Shown: one piece after another, positions 23,133 through 31,797 of the stretch
Layout of the letters: every line of letters starts with the position of its first letter
Position numbering within the stretch: position 1 is the stretch's first letter
Assembly (NCBI GenBank): GCA_963844885.1
Contig: CAWJQA010000008.1
Coordinates: 1 to 64,000, forward strand
DNA length: 64,000 nt
Direction of reading: 5' to 3'
Source: DATMER01 sp963844885
Lineage (GTDB): Bacteria; Acidobacteriota; Thermoanaerobaculia; Multivoradales; UBA5704
Notes under the pieces: generated by a model
Told to the model about the DNA's origin: nothing
The model's database searches: none
Seen by the model: the letters and a program-made list of their open reading frames with translations, nothing else
Made by a program: the position numbers and the translations under genes

Positions 23133-25553
23133 ATGGGGCGCGTGCGTATGCCGTTCCGTCTCGACCGCTACATCCTCAGTGAGATCCTGGGGCCGCTCGG
23201 CCTCGGGTTCCTAGTCTATACGTTCATCCTTCTCATCCGGTTCCTGTTCCAGTCGGCCGAGATGATCATCCGGCGGGGGCTCCCCGCGTCGATCGTCGGC
23301 GAGCTTCTGATGCTGACGCTGCCGAACATCGTGGTGCTTACGCTCCCCATGTCGCTGCTGTTCGGCATCCTCATCGCCGTGGGCCGGCTGTCGTCCGACA
23401 GCGAGCTCATCGCCATGCGCTCGTCCGGAATCAGCCTCCTGACCCTGTACCGGCCGATCCTCTTCCTGTCGGCGATCTTCACGGTCCTCAACACGCTCCT
23501 CATGGTCTACGCGCTCCCCTGGGGGAACCATGCGCTGCAGCAGCTCCGACTGGAGATCATGACGAAAAGCATCTCGCAGCAGGTGCAGCCGCGCGTCTTC
23601 TACGAGGAGTGGGAGGGAAAGGTTCTCTACGTGTTCGAGACGCCGCCGGGCGAGGACCGCTGGAAAGGGGTCTTCCTGGCGGAGTCGATCCCGAACTCCG
23701 AGGACAACGAAATCACCATCGCCGACTGGGGGGAGGTCCGGGTGGAGCCCGACGGCGAGCGGGTCGTGCTCCGCCTCTACAATGCGGTCCGCCACAAGGT
23801 GAATCTCAACGCCCCCGACCGCTACGAGATCAGCCGCCACCGGCGACTCGACCTGATCCTCGAAGAGCAGTTCACCTCCGAGCAGAAGGCCAAGATCTCG
23901 GTCTCGAAAAGCATCCGGGAGCTGACTCTCAAGGAGCTGCGGCAGATCGTCCACGACCGCGGCGCGGTGAGCGAGCAGCGCAATCTCGCCCGGGTCGAGA
24001 TCCACAAGAAATTTTCGATTCCCTCGGCCTGCCTTGTTTTTGGCATCTTCGCCTTGCCGCTTGGCATCAACAATCGGCGGGGCGGCAAGGCTGTGGGCTT
24101 CTTGTTCTCGATCTTCATCATCGTTATCTATTACATTCTCCTGAGTAACGGCGAGGAGGCGGCGCGGTACGGGCGAATCCCCGGCTGGGCGGCGATGTGG
24201 GCCCCTAACGTGCTGATGGCTGCCACCGGCCTGTTCTTTCTGATGCGGCGCAACCAGGACAAGAGCCTCCTCCTTAGCCGGCTCGACCGCTGGGTGCGCC
24301 AGGATCTGTGGCGGGGCCTGCTCTTCCTCAAGAGGCGCCGGGAGGCCCGGCAGGAGGAGAGGCGCGCCGGGCGGCTCCAGTCCGGGGGACCCGAGAGAAC
24401 TCCGACCGAGCGGCGGCAGAAGCGGCGTCCCGAGCTGGTGCTTCTCCTCCCCCGCCTGCGCTTGGCCTTCCCGAACCTGCTCGACCGGTATGTGTGGAGC
24501 CTGTTCGCATTGGTATTCGGGCTGGTCGTAATGTCAGGCGTGTCGATCTTCGTGATCTTCGACCTGAGCGAGACGATCGACGAGATCCTCAAGAACAAGG
24601 TGCCGTCGAGCCTCGTCCTGAACTACTACAAGTACACCTCGCTCCAGATGTTCTACGACATCGCGCCCATCGTGGTGCTGGTCACGACGCTGATGACGTT
24701 CAGCCTCCTGGCGCGGACGAATGAGATCACCGCCTGCAAGGCACTCGGGATGAGCCTCTACCGGCTGGCGCTGCCGGCCATCGTGGCGTCGATGATGGTG
24801 ACAGTCTTCTGCGGCTACCTGGAGTCGTTCGTGCTCCCGGCCTCGAACGCCAAGGTGGCCCAGCTCAAGGACCGCATCCGCGGCAGCGCGACCGTCCGGA
24901 CCTATCGCCGTGCGGACCGGCAGTGGCTCTTCGGTCAGGGCAGATACATCTACAACTACCTCCACTACGACCCTCAGCAGCAAAGCCTCCAGCGGCTTCA
25001 GGTCTTCGACTTCGACGAGAGCCACCGCCTCTCCCGACGGCTCGTCGCCGACTCGGCCCGCTACCTGGGCGAGGTCTGGGAGTTCTCAAACGGTTGGTCG
25101 CGTTCGTTTCGGGGCGTGGAGGTCACGGGCTACAAGCGCTTCCCGGAGTCCAGGATCGTCCGCTATCCGGAGACGCCGGACTACTTCGAGTCGGAGATCC
25201 GGCCTCCCGAGCAGATGCGCTATGGCGAGCTCAAGGACTACATTCAGGAGCTGCGCGAGAGCGGGCAGCCGGTCCCCGAGCTCCAGGTTAAGCTGGCGAA
25301 CAAGATCGCCTTCCCAATGGTGTCGCTGGTGATGGCGCTGGTCGCCCTCCCGTTCGCCTTCCGGATCGGCAAGCAGGGGGCGCTCTATGGACTCGGGGTC
25401 TCGGTGGTCCTGGGTATGGTCTTCCTGGGGATCTTTGCGTTCTTCACGACGCTCGGCGAAGCGGGAGCCCTACCGGCCGCCGTGGCGGTCTGGAGCCCGA
25501 GCGCTGTGTTCAGCATCCTTTCGGTCTATCTGTTCCTGGGCGTGAGAACCTAA
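23133..25553 (+). CDS. lptF: LptF-LptG fusion, LPS export permease
   Basis: An 806-residue protein joining both YjgP/YjgQ permeases of the LPS extractor. The first half (about 1-390) begins MPFRLDRYILSEILGPLGLGF with membrane segments, a jellyroll and then KKFSIPSACLVFGIFALPLGI. A ~50-residue basic linker (RRREARQEERRAGR...) follows. The second half (about 440-806) restarts with FPNLLDRYVWSLFALVFGL, has another jellyroll, and ends LANKIAFPMVSLVMALVALPFAFRIGKQG. LptF and LptG are normally separate. The linker places the two halves in the right topology for a fused heterodimer with LptB. A start at 23148 is also possible. Confidence 0.92.
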   Translation: MGRVRMPFRLDRYILSEILGPLGLGFLVYTFILLIRFLFQSAEMIIRRGLPASIVGELLMLTLPNIVVLTLPMSLLFGILIAVGRLSSDSELIAMRSSGISLLTLYRPILFLSAIFTVLNTLLMVYALPWGNHALQQLRLEIMTKSISQQVQPRVFYEEWEGKVLYVFETPPGEDRWKGVFLAESIPNSEDNEITIADWGEVRVEPDGERVVLRLYNAVRHKVNLNAPDRYEISRHRRLDLILEEQFTSEQKAKISVSKSIRELTLKELRQIVHDRGAVSEQRNLARVEIHKKFSIPSACLVFGIFALPLGINNRRGGKAVGFLFSIFIIVIYYILLSNGEEAARYGRIPGWAAMWAPNVLMAATGLFFLMRRNQDKSLLLSRLDRWVRQDLWRGLLFLKRRREARQEERRAGRLQSGGPERTPTERRQKRRPELVLLLPRLRLAFPNLLDRYVWSLFALVFGLVVMSGVSIFVIFDLSETIDEILKNKVPSSLVLNYYKYTSLQMFYDIAPIVVLVTTLMTFSLLARTNEITACKALGMSLYRLALPAIVASMMVTVFCGYLESFVLPASNAKVAQLKDRIRGSATVRTYRRADRQWLFGQGRYIYNYLHYDPQQQSLQRLQVFDFDESHRLSRRLVADSARYLGEVWEFSNGWSRSFRGVEVTGYKRFPESRIVRYPETPDYFESEIRPPEQMRYGELKDYIQELRESGQPVPELQVKLANKIAFPMVSLVMALVALPFAFRIGKQGALYGLGVSVVLGMVFLGIFAFFTTLGEAGALPAAVAVWSPSAVFSILSVYLFLGVRT

Positions 25554-25602
25554 GGACGGCTCACCGTACCCGGGGCTCTGCAATCCCTCGGCCAGAAAGG
25601 GC

Positions 25603-26925
25603 TCAGGTCGGATATTCGAAGCGCAGCTTGTGGTCCGTCCGGGCACGCCGAAGGAAGGTGCGGATCTCGTCGAGCAGGCCCGAGGTCAGCTTCTCCATCC
25701 GCACGGCCTGCTGGAAGACGATCAGTGCGGCGATAGCCTCGCGGTGGATGTCTCGCGCCTGGAAGATCGGGAGCATCTCTTCAACGAGCCGCCTCATCTC
25801 CCCCGCCCGACTCTGAGCCGCGTACAGGGCGGCAAGGTCGAGGCAGACCAGAGCCGCCCTGAAGCCCGCCCCTTGATCAATGAAGCCGCGGCGCGCGTCG
25901 ACAAGGGCCGACTCGGCTTCCAAGAAGCGCTCCAGAGATTGATGGATCTTGCCTTCCAGCCAGCGGAGCCTCAGCTTCAACAGCTCACCCCCATGCTCAT
26001 GGAACTCAGGCCGGGATGCTTTTAGCAAGAACCATGCCTCCTGACTGCGTCCGCTCTCATGGAGATACAGCATCAGGCTGTGGCGGGCGGAGAGCTCCAG
26101 GCGGCGCTCACGGGTGGGATCGATCAGCCCCAGTCCCTTGCGCAGCCAGCGGATTGCCGGCTCGAGCTCGTTCGCCGCGCCGTAGACACTCCCCTTCTGG
26201 ACGAGGGCTCGGCCAACCTGATGGAAGTCCCGGAACTGGCGGTAGACCGCGACAACGTCGTCGAGGATGCCATGCGCCTCGTCCAGGCGGAGCTGGTCCC
26301 GGCGCAGAGCCGCCTTGAGCTCCAGGAGGCGAGCCTCTTCGAGCACGTCGCCGGTGCCGCTGGCGAGCAGGCCCTCGGCGAGGGTGAACGCCTCGTCGGC
26401 ACCGCGCAAATCGGCGCGGCTGCGGAGCACCTCTCCCATGCAGGCCCGGGCTTTCGCTCCAAGATCGTTGATCAGCTCCGTTCCGTACGGGCGCACGTCG
26501 AGAACCTGCGACAGGGTGATGGCGAGCTGAGCCTGCTCCTCAGCCTTCCCCGCTTCTGCGTATACCAGGTCCAGGGAGATCTCGATCAGGCGCTGGCCGA
26601 GCGCCCAGGACTGAAATTCCGCATCGCCGCGGACGAGGGCTTGCCGCTGGCCGGGAGAAAGGGCTTCCAGCCGAACGATCAGCTCCGGCACCTGGGCATG
26701 CTCCCGCTGAAGCCGGCGGACCCGCTCGCTCAGCCGCAGGGCTCCGAACTCGCCGAGCGGTGCCAGCGGCGGCGGACCGGACGGAGCGGGAGGGACCACA
26801 ACGCCCGTCACACCCTCCCGTGCTAGCGCTAGCAGGTGTCTGACCACCCTGCGCTTCTCCTCGGGAGCTGTCTCCCGGCGGCTGAGGCTTGCAAGATCCT
26901 CTGGATCGAAGGCACTGACCTTCAT
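25603..26925 (-). CDS. TPR-like helical-repeat protein, partner of ECF sigma cluster (paralog 2)
   Basis: About 440 residues, no recognised enzyme motif. The N-terminal part (MKVSAFDPEDLASLSRRE) is followed from about residue 100 by helical repeats resembling TPRs: LGAKARACMGEVLRSRADLRGADEAFTLAEGLL, DVVAVYRQFRDFHQVGRALVQKGSVYG, SARHSLMLYLHESGRSQEAWFLL. It is a paralog of the protein at 27031-28239: both share the layout, IHREA(I/L)(A/G)AL and an ...RARTDHKLRF / RARTRPDLRF ending. It lies downstream of ECF1 and paralog 1. The start is chosen at the ATG of MKVSAF; an earlier ATG at 26949 is possible. Confidence 0.75.
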   Translation of the reverse strand: MKVSAFDPEDLASLSRRETAPEEKRRVVRHLLALAREGVTGVVVPPAPSGPPPLAPLGEFGALRLSERVRRLQREHAQVPELIVRLEALSPGQRQALVRGDAEFQSWALGQRLIEISLDLVYAEAGKAEEQAQLAITLSQVLDVRPYGTELINDLGAKARACMGEVLRSRADLRGADEAFTLAEGLLASGTGDVLEEARLLELKAALRRDQLRLDEAHGILDDVVAVYRQFRDFHQVGRALVQKGSVYGAANELEPAIRWLRKGLGLIDPTRERRLELSARHSLMLYLHESGRSQEAWFLLKASRPEFHEHGGELLKLRLRWLEGKIHQSLERFLEAESALVDARRGFIDQGAGFRAALVCLDLAALYAAQSRAGEMRRLVEEMLPIFQARDIHREAIAALIVFQQAVRMEKLTSGLLDEIRTFLRRARTDHKLRFEYPT

Positions 26926-27030
26926 CGCACGGCTCCTTGTACGGCACACGTCTTCCCAGTCAGGGCATGCAGGGATCTCTTGAAGAGTGCCGCAACTTCC
27001 CGAAAGCGTGACACCAGGAAGACATCTGGA

Positions 27031-28239
27031 TCAGAGAGAAGGCTGGACGAAGCGCAGATCGGGCCGGGTTCTCGCCTTCTTGAGAAAGCCGGCGACCTCC
27101 CGCACCAGCACGGTTCCCGCCTTCTCCAAACGGGCCGACTGCTGCAGGACGGAGAGCGCGCCCAGCGCCTCGCGATGAATGTTCCGCGACCGGAAGACCT
27201 CGAGCATTTCGTCGGCCAGGCGCCGGACGTCCGAAACCCTGCCCTGGCGGGCGTACACCTCGGCGAGATCGAGCGAGGCGAGGGCGGCGTCGTAGTCGAG
27301 GCCGAGGTCCAGAAAGGCCTCGCGCACCTCGCCGAAGGCCACCGCCGCCTGTTCGTGGCGTTGGAGGCCGAGAGCCACCGTCCCTTCCAGCCAGCGGAGC
27401 CGCAGGAGATTCAGGCGGTCTCCTTGCTTGAAATAGAGCGGCCGGGTGTGGAAGAGAAGAGCGAAAGCATCGCGCGGCCGTCCCGCCTCGCACAGTGCGG
27501 AGATCAGGTTGTGCCGTGCGGCGAGGAATGTCCGCGGCTCCCCTTCAGGGGTCAGAAGCTCGAGGGCGCGGCGAAGCAGCGTGATCTCCCCTTCCAGGTC
27601 TCCGGATTCGCCGCAGATCATCGACTTCTGTTTGAGGGATCGTCCCAGAAGAGCCTTCTGGCCGAGCTTGCGGTAAATCGCGATCACGCGGTCCATGAGG
27701 CAGGCGGCCTCGTCAAAGCGGCGCTGGTCGCGCTTCAGGGAGGCCTCGAGGTCGAGTACCCGCGCGGTTTCGAGTGGGCTGACCCGCCCTTGCTCCAAAA
27801 CGGAGCCCGCGGCCGCGAACGCCTGTTCGGCGCCCGCATGGTCGGCACTGATGCGGAGCGCATTGCCGAGTTGCGCCCAGGCGCGCGCGAGCAATCCCGC
27901 CCGCAGCCCATCGTTCCCTTCCTCCTCACCCTGCTCCTCCAAGAGCCCTGCGATGGCTACGGCCAGCCGCGCTAGGCCGGCGGCGTGCGGCGGATCGGAA
28001 AATCCGGTCTCGTGCGACTGCTCCAGGAGGATCTCGCCCAGCGGGCGGCTGCGGAACCGGGAGCTGTTTGCAACCAGCAGTTGCTGCCGGGCCGCCGGAT
28101 GGCGCATCAGCTCCTCGAACAGCTCGCGTCCGCGGGAGCGCTCGCGCGCGGCCACGGTCTCGTGCGCGAGAATGATCCGGAAGACCCTGTCGATGGCCTC
28201 GTCGTAGGCATCCCCGCCAGGATGGTCGTCCATCATGAC
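27031..28239 (-). CDS. TPR-like helical-repeat protein coupled to ECF sigma (paralog 1)
   Basis: 402 residues starting MMDDHPGGDAYDEAIDRVF. Helical repeats such as ARAWAQLGNALRISADHAGAEQAFAAAG, FDEAACLMDRVIAIYRKLGQKALLGRSL and AARHNLISALCEAGRPRDAFALLF indicate a scaffold. The N-terminal region (HPAARQQLLVANSSRFRSRPLGEILLEQS) resembles segments often found in such sigma-linked proteins. The start overlaps the ECF sigma stop (ATGA), implying coupled translation and a functional link such as anti-sigma or signal sensing. The function is not known to me. Confidence 0.75.
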   Translation of the reverse strand, partial: VMMDDHPGGDAYDEAIDRVFRIILAHETVAARERSRGRELFEELMRHPAARQQLLVANSSRFRSRPLGEILLEQSHETGFSDPPHAAGLARLAVAIAGLLEEQGEEEGNDGLRAGLLARAWAQLGNALRISADHAGAEQAFAAAGSVLEQGRVSPLETARVLDLEASLKRDQRRFDEAACLMDRVIAIYRKLGQKALLGRSLKQKSMICGESGDLEGEITLLRRALELLTPEGEPRTFLAARHNLISALCEAGRPRDAFALLFHTRPLYFKQGDRLNLLRLRWLEGTVALGLQRHEQAAVAFGEVREAFLDLGLDYDAALASLDLAEVYARQGRVSDVRRLADEMLEVFRSRNIHREALGALSVLQQSARLEKAGTVLVREVAGFLKKARTRPDLRFVQPSL

Positions 28240-28766
28240 CGGTTCTCGTCCCGCACCAATCCGTACGCCACCAGCCGACGCGTGAGGGCGGCGAGGCATC
28301 GGGTGGTGATCTTGCTGATGCTCCCCTGGCTGTATCCGAGTTGGCGGGCCAACTCGGCCGGATTGTAGCCGTGCCGGTACCGCATGGAGAGAAGAGAACG
28401 GCAGCGTTCCGGGAGCAGGTCGAGCACATTGGCCAAGTCGCGCCGCAGGTCCGCGCCTTCCTGGTCAGGATCCTGAGGCGACGCCATGACCTCCAGCACA
28501 GTCGAGTCCACCGCTTCGTAAAGCTTCCGCCGCTGAGCCCGCCAGTATAGGAGAGCCTTGTTGCGGAGCGTGCCGAGCAGCCACGCCTCAGCGTCGCGGA
28601 TCGACTCGCGGTGATAGACGAGGGCCAGCAACGCCTGCTGGAGGATATCCTCGGTATCCTGCGGAGGGATGCGGTAGCGGAGGAAGAGCGTCTTGATCCG
28701 CGGCCGGACTCTCTTCAGGAACTCTTCGAGAGAGTCATCGGCGTGAGGATCGTCCAGGGTACTCAT
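28233..28766 (-). CDS. ECF-type RNA polymerase sigma factor 1
   Basis: 177 residues with sigma region 2 (RYRIPPQDTEDILQQALLALVYHRESIRDAEAWLLGTLRNKALLYWRAQRRK) and region 4 (LPERCRSLLSMRYRHGYNPAELARQLGYSQGSISKITTRCLAAL). It closely parallels the sigma factors at 29142 and 29822 (IPPxDxEDILQ, the ILYWR/IMYWR motif). It is the first gene of an operon with two TPR-like proteins. The start is uncertain: GGAG abuts the ATG at 28766, and the frame is open upstream to 28823. Confidence 0.87.
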   Translation of the reverse strand: MSTLDDPHADDSLEEFLKRVRPRIKTLFLRYRIPPQDTEDILQQALLALVYHRESIRDAEAWLLGTLRNKALLYWRAQRRKLYEAVDSTVLEVMASPQDPDQEGADLRRDLANVLDLLPERCRSLLSMRYRHGYNPAELARQLGYSQGSISKITTRCLAALTRRLVAYGLVRDENRS

Positions 28767-28855
28767 CTCCTGAAAAGGAAACTCCTTGAATAATACATAC
28801 ACTAGCACCGCCCGGACGCCCATGTCCAGTGTGCGGCGCTTCTTCGCGGGTAGAA

Positions 28856-28886
28856 CGGTGGCCGGACCGCCCTGGTCCGGCCACCG
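28856..28886 (-). terminator. Hairpin after the 28-residue ORF
   Basis: A 13-bp perfect stem (CGGTGGCCGGACC with its complement) and 5-nt loop, 17 bp beyond the small ORF stop on the minus strand, followed by TTCT. It separates that ORF from the ECF1 gene. Confidence 0.6.
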
Positions 28887-28902
28887 CGGTCTCGGAAATC
28901 CG

Positions 28903-28989
28903 TCACCCGTTGTCGTCTATGCGGAGGCCGACGTTCTGCCAGATGTTCACCATGAAGCGCCAGAAGGAGAAGCGGCGGATGGAAAACAT
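28903..28989 (-). CDS. 28-residue basic aromatic peptide ORF
   Basis: ATG at 28989 with a strong Shine-Dalgarno sequence, AAAGGAG, 7 bases upstream, and a TGA at 28903. The peptide begins MFSIRRFSFWRFMVNIWQ and ends in IDDNG; it is basic and aromatic at the N-terminus and acidic at the end. Hairpins at 29082-29107 and 28856-28886 bracket it, so it looks like its own transcription unit between two sigma genes. I do not recognise a family. It could be a signal peptide, a small regulator of the sigma system, or a chance ORF. Confidence 0.45.
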   Translation of the reverse strand: MFSIRRFSFWRFMVNIWQNVGLRIDDNG

Positions 28990-29081
28990 GAGAAAACTCC
29001 TTTCTCTCGTGAACGAGGCCACCGGAAGGCGGCCTCTATAGAGAGTTTCCGCAGGAGCGTCTCCAAAGACACGGAGCCTGC

Positions 29082-29107
29082 CCCTCCGGTTGCAGACAAC
29101 CGGAGGG
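29082..29107 (-). terminator. Terminator hairpin after ECF sigma 2
   Basis: An 11-bp perfect stem (CCCTCCGGTTG with CAACCGGAGGG), loop of 4, located 35 bp beyond the ECF2 stop. GCCTG/CAGGC outside the main stem can extend it. Confidence 0.65.
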
Positions 29108-29141
29108 AAACAGGCCGTGCAGGCCGTGACCGGCGGGGGGA

Positions 29142-29696
29142 TCAGGCGTCTTCGTTCACGCCTGCGCTGGGGACCCCCGGCATGAAGCCGGCCCCCAGGA
29201 GCTGCTGAGTGAGCGCCGACAGGCAGCGGCGGGTCACCTTCCGGATGCTGGACTTGCAGTAGCCGGTCCTCTCCGCTGCTTCGGCCGTGCTGCAGCCGAG
29301 CCCGTAGCGCAGCCGGAGGACCGACCGGCAGCGGTCCGGAAGCTGCGACAGCAAGGCATCCAGGTCGTACCGCAGGTCGGCTTTTTCCTGGGAGGGCGCT
29401 TCGACATCGGCCAGGAGCTCAAGGATGGCTGAGTCGACCACATCCCAGAGCCGGCTGCGCTGCTTGCGCCAGTAGATGACGCAGCGGTTCGACAGCGTCG
29501 CCACGATCCACGCCTCGGGATTCCTGATGCTCCCCGCCTTCGAGACCATGATGAGGAAGGTCTCCTGCAGCAGGTCGTCGGCGTCCTGCGCAGGGATCTT
29601 GTAGCGATAGAGAATCCGTTTGAGCTTTGGCTCAACTCTCTCCAGGAGCTCCTCGAGAGAAGGTTCGTCCGCTTGATGTGAACCCGAAGATTCCAT
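29142..29696 (-). CDS. ECF-type RNA polymerase sigma factor 2
   Basis: 184 residues: region 2 (YRYKIPAQDADDLLQETFLIMVSKAGSIRNPEAWIVATLSNRCVIYWRKQRSR) and region 4 (LPDRCRSVLRLRYGLGCSTAEAAERTGYCKSSIRKVTRRCLSAL). It is paralogous to ECF1 and ECF3. The frame is open far upstream; I start at the ATG of MESSGSHQADEPS at 29696, though MWTKSRNA at 29756 is possible. No TPR gene follows it; a hairpin and the 28-residue ORF do. Confidence 0.87.
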   Translation of the reverse strand: MESSGSHQADEPSLEELLERVEPKLKRILYRYKIPAQDADDLLQETFLIMVSKAGSIRNPEAWIVATLSNRCVIYWRKQRSRLWDVVDSAILELLADVEAPSQEKADLRYDLDALLSQLPDRCRSVLRLRYGLGCSTAEAAERTGYCKSSIRKVTRRCLSALTQQLLGAGFMPGVPSAGVNEDA

Positions 29697-29821
29697 ACCG
29701 GTAGCTATGGTTGACTGGAAAGGGACGGTAACAGCATTCCTCGACTTTGTCCACATGGTATGTGAAGGGAGTGAGCTACAGCGATTCCCGGAGTCGCGAG
29801 GCGGGTGCGGGCAAGAGATGC

Positions 29822-30373
29822 TTAAACATCTTCTTGCGGTTCGCCCTCCACCATCTCGCGCTGGAAGCCGACCGCCAGGAGCTGGCGCGTCAGGGCTGCC
29901 AGGCAGCGGTTGGTCACCTTGCGGATGCTCGACGTCTGGTAGCCCATCTGCTCGGCGACCTCGGTGGGACCGTACCCGAGACCGTAGCGCAGGCGCAGCA
30001 GGGAGCGGCACCGGGACGACAGCTTCGCGAGCACCCGGCTCAGGTCGGTGCTCAGGTCCGTCTTCTCCTGGTCCGGCGCCTGGGGCACCGCGAGCAGGTC
30101 GAGGATGGCCGTATCGACCGCTTCGCAGAGGCTCCCCCGCCGTTTGCGCCAGTACATGATGCATTTCTTCTTGACCGTACCGATCAACCAGCTCTCCGGG
30201 CTGCGCACCTTGTCCCACTTGTAGAGCAAAGTGAGCTGCGCATCCTGCAGGATGTCCTCTGCGTCCTCCGGCGGGATCTCGAAATTGCGGAGAACCCTCT
30301 CCAAGCGAGGCCTGGAGCTTTTGAGCAGATTGTTCAGCGATTCCCGCAGTTCAGGATGATCCAGTGTTGCCAT
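29822..30373 (-). CDS. ECF-type RNA polymerase sigma factor 3
   Basis: 183 residues starting MATLDHPELRESLNNLL. Region 2 (FEIPPEDAEDILQDAQLTLLYKWDKVRSPESWLIGTVKKKCIMYWRKRRG) and region 4 (LSSRCRSLLRLRYGLGYGPTEVAEQMGYQTSSIRKVTNRCLAAL) match the other two sigmas closely. It is the most upstream of the three on the minus strand, 125 bp before ECF2. No anti-sigma gene is evident beside it. Confidence 0.87.
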   Translation of the reverse strand: MATLDHPELRESLNNLLKSSRPRLERVLRNFEIPPEDAEDILQDAQLTLLYKWDKVRSPESWLIGTVKKKCIMYWRKRRGSLCEAVDTAILDLLAVPQAPDQEKTDLSTDLSRVLAKLSSRCRSLLRLRYGLGYGPTEVAEQMGYQTSSIRKVTNRCLAALTRQLLAVGFQREMVEGEPQEDV

Positions 30374-30523
30374 ATCGCCAGGATGTTGTCACGTCGACTG
30401 GGGCTAGGCTAACACCCCGGTGCCCCCAAGTCCAGATGAGATGCGGTTCGGGTGGAGACGGCTTGGCGCGGGCGGGAAAGATGGTCCCGATCCCGGCTCC
30501 AAGACTGGTAAGATGAACGGGAA

Positions 30524-31342
30524 ATGGGCGTTTTCCTGCTGTTCCTGCTGACGGTGAGCCTCGGCTCGCTCACGACACTCTATTGGATCCCGGAGGACGA
30601 CCTCGGGCGCGGCTACTTCCAGATGAACGCGCTGGTGGTCCTCGGCCTCCTGGGCCTCGCCATGGCGGTGGTCCTTCTCCATCCGTTCCGACCGTTCGGC
30701 GAGGAGCATCCGGGCCTCGGCATCGCGGCCCTGACGGCCGCGCTGGCGGGCGGCTTCCTCTACTACGCGGCGATCTGGCGCGAGCGGTGGCGCCTCTGCC
30801 GCTGGCCGCTGACCCTGTCGCTGCTCGGCTGCCTGGCGGCGCTGCTCCTGGCCGGGCCTCACGTGGTGTCCCCCCTCACCCCTCTCCCCCACCGCGGCGC
30901 CCTGCTGACGGCGAGCCTGCTGGCCTCGTCGCTGCTGCTCGGCTGGTCGCTGATCACCATGCTTCTCGGGCACTGGTACCTGGTGGCGCCGAAGCTCACG
31001 TTCCGCCACCTGACCGTGTTCTCGTGGGTGCTCCTCGGCGCGGTGGTCCTGCGGATCGCCTCGGTGGCGGCGAGCCTGGCGGTGGCCGCGGGCGTGAACG
31101 ATCTGGTGGAGCCCCACCCTCTGCGCGTCCTCGCCGGCTTCGGAGGGCAGGGCATCTTCTTCTGGTTCCGCGTGCTCTGGGGGCTGGTGATCGTGCTCCC
31201 CCTCACCCTCATGGCCCTCCACTGCGCGCGGCAGCGCTCGAACCAGTCCGCCACGGGGATTCTCTACGTGGTCGTGGTCGGCGCCTTCATCGGCGAGATC
31301 ACGGCCTACTACCTGAGCGTCACCACGGGCGTGCCGATCTAG
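30524..31342 (+). CDS. Polytopic membrane protein of unknown function
   Basis: 272 residues with about seven or eight hydrophobic helices (for example MGVFLLFLLTVSLGSLTTLYW, LVVLGLLGLAMAVVLL, ASLLASSLLLGWSLITMLLG, WVLLGAVVLRIASVAASLAVAAG, VLWGLVIVLPLTLMAL, ILYVVVVGAFIGEITAYYL). Conserved-looking loops include LGHWYLVAPKLTF and IFFWFRVLWG. I do not recognise the family. A zinc-ribbon gene starts 5 bp later and is probably co-transcribed. Confidence 0.75.
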   Translation: MGVFLLFLLTVSLGSLTTLYWIPEDDLGRGYFQMNALVVLGLLGLAMAVVLLHPFRPFGEEHPGLGIAALTAALAGGFLYYAAIWRERWRLCRWPLTLSLLGCLAALLLAGPHVVSPLTPLPHRGALLTASLLASSLLLGWSLITMLLGHWYLVAPKLTFRHLTVFSWVLLGAVVLRIASVAASLAVAAGVNDLVEPHPLRVLAGFGGQGIFFWFRVLWGLVIVLPLTLMALHCARQRSNQSATGILYVVVVGAFIGEITAYYLSVTTGVPI

Positions 31343-31347
31343 CCGGG

Positions 31348-31797
31348 ATGAGAATCCGCACGCAGTGCCGCTCCTGCGGCCTCCCTTTCCCATCCGTGCT
31401 TGGACCGGAGACGGCCGAGCTTCCCTGCCCCGGCTGCGGCGTGGCGCGCCCGGTGGCCCGGGAGGGGTGGACGGAGTCGACCGTCGACGTCTGCCCGCTC
31501 TGCTCCTGCCGCCACCTGTACCGCCAGCGCGACTTCAACCGGGCCCTCGGCTGCCTGCTCGTGGCCGTCGGCGCGGCGCTGGTGCCGTGGACCTTCGGCC
31601 TGTCGCTGCCCGCCTTCGGCCTGGTGGACCTCTGGCTCTACCGCCGGCTCAAGGACGCGGTGGTCTGCTACCGCTGCGACACGGTCTACCGCGACGCCGT
31701 GCCGGGCCCGCGCCACGGCGACTTCGACCTCCTCAAGCACGACGTGCTCAAGTACGGCAAGACCTGGAGCGAGGAGGCGAACGGGGGGAAGAAGTAG
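31348..31797 (+). CDS. Zinc-ribbon membrane-associated protein
   Basis: 149 residues with three Cys-pair motifs: CRSCG...CPGCG at the N-terminus, CPLCSC in the middle, and CYRCDTVY near the end. A hydrophobic hairpin lies between the last two (ALGCLLVAVGAALVPWTFGLSLPAFGLVDLWLYRR). The ribbons suggest one or two zinc sites in the cytosol. It follows the membrane protein by 5 bp. No family name is offered. Confidence 0.75.
   Translation: MRIRTQCRSCGLPFPSVLGPETAELPCPGCGVARPVAREGWTESTVDVCPLCSCRHLYRQRDFNRALGCLLVAVGAALVPWTFGLSLPAFGLVDLWLYRRLKDAVVCYRCDTVYRDAVPGPRHGDFDLLKHDVLKYGKTWSEEANGGKK

Noticed and set aside
30870..30900. Copy of the CCCTCACCCC element inside the membrane protein at 30524
   Set aside because: Only about 15 bases match and the protein reads smoothly; chance similarity is likely.
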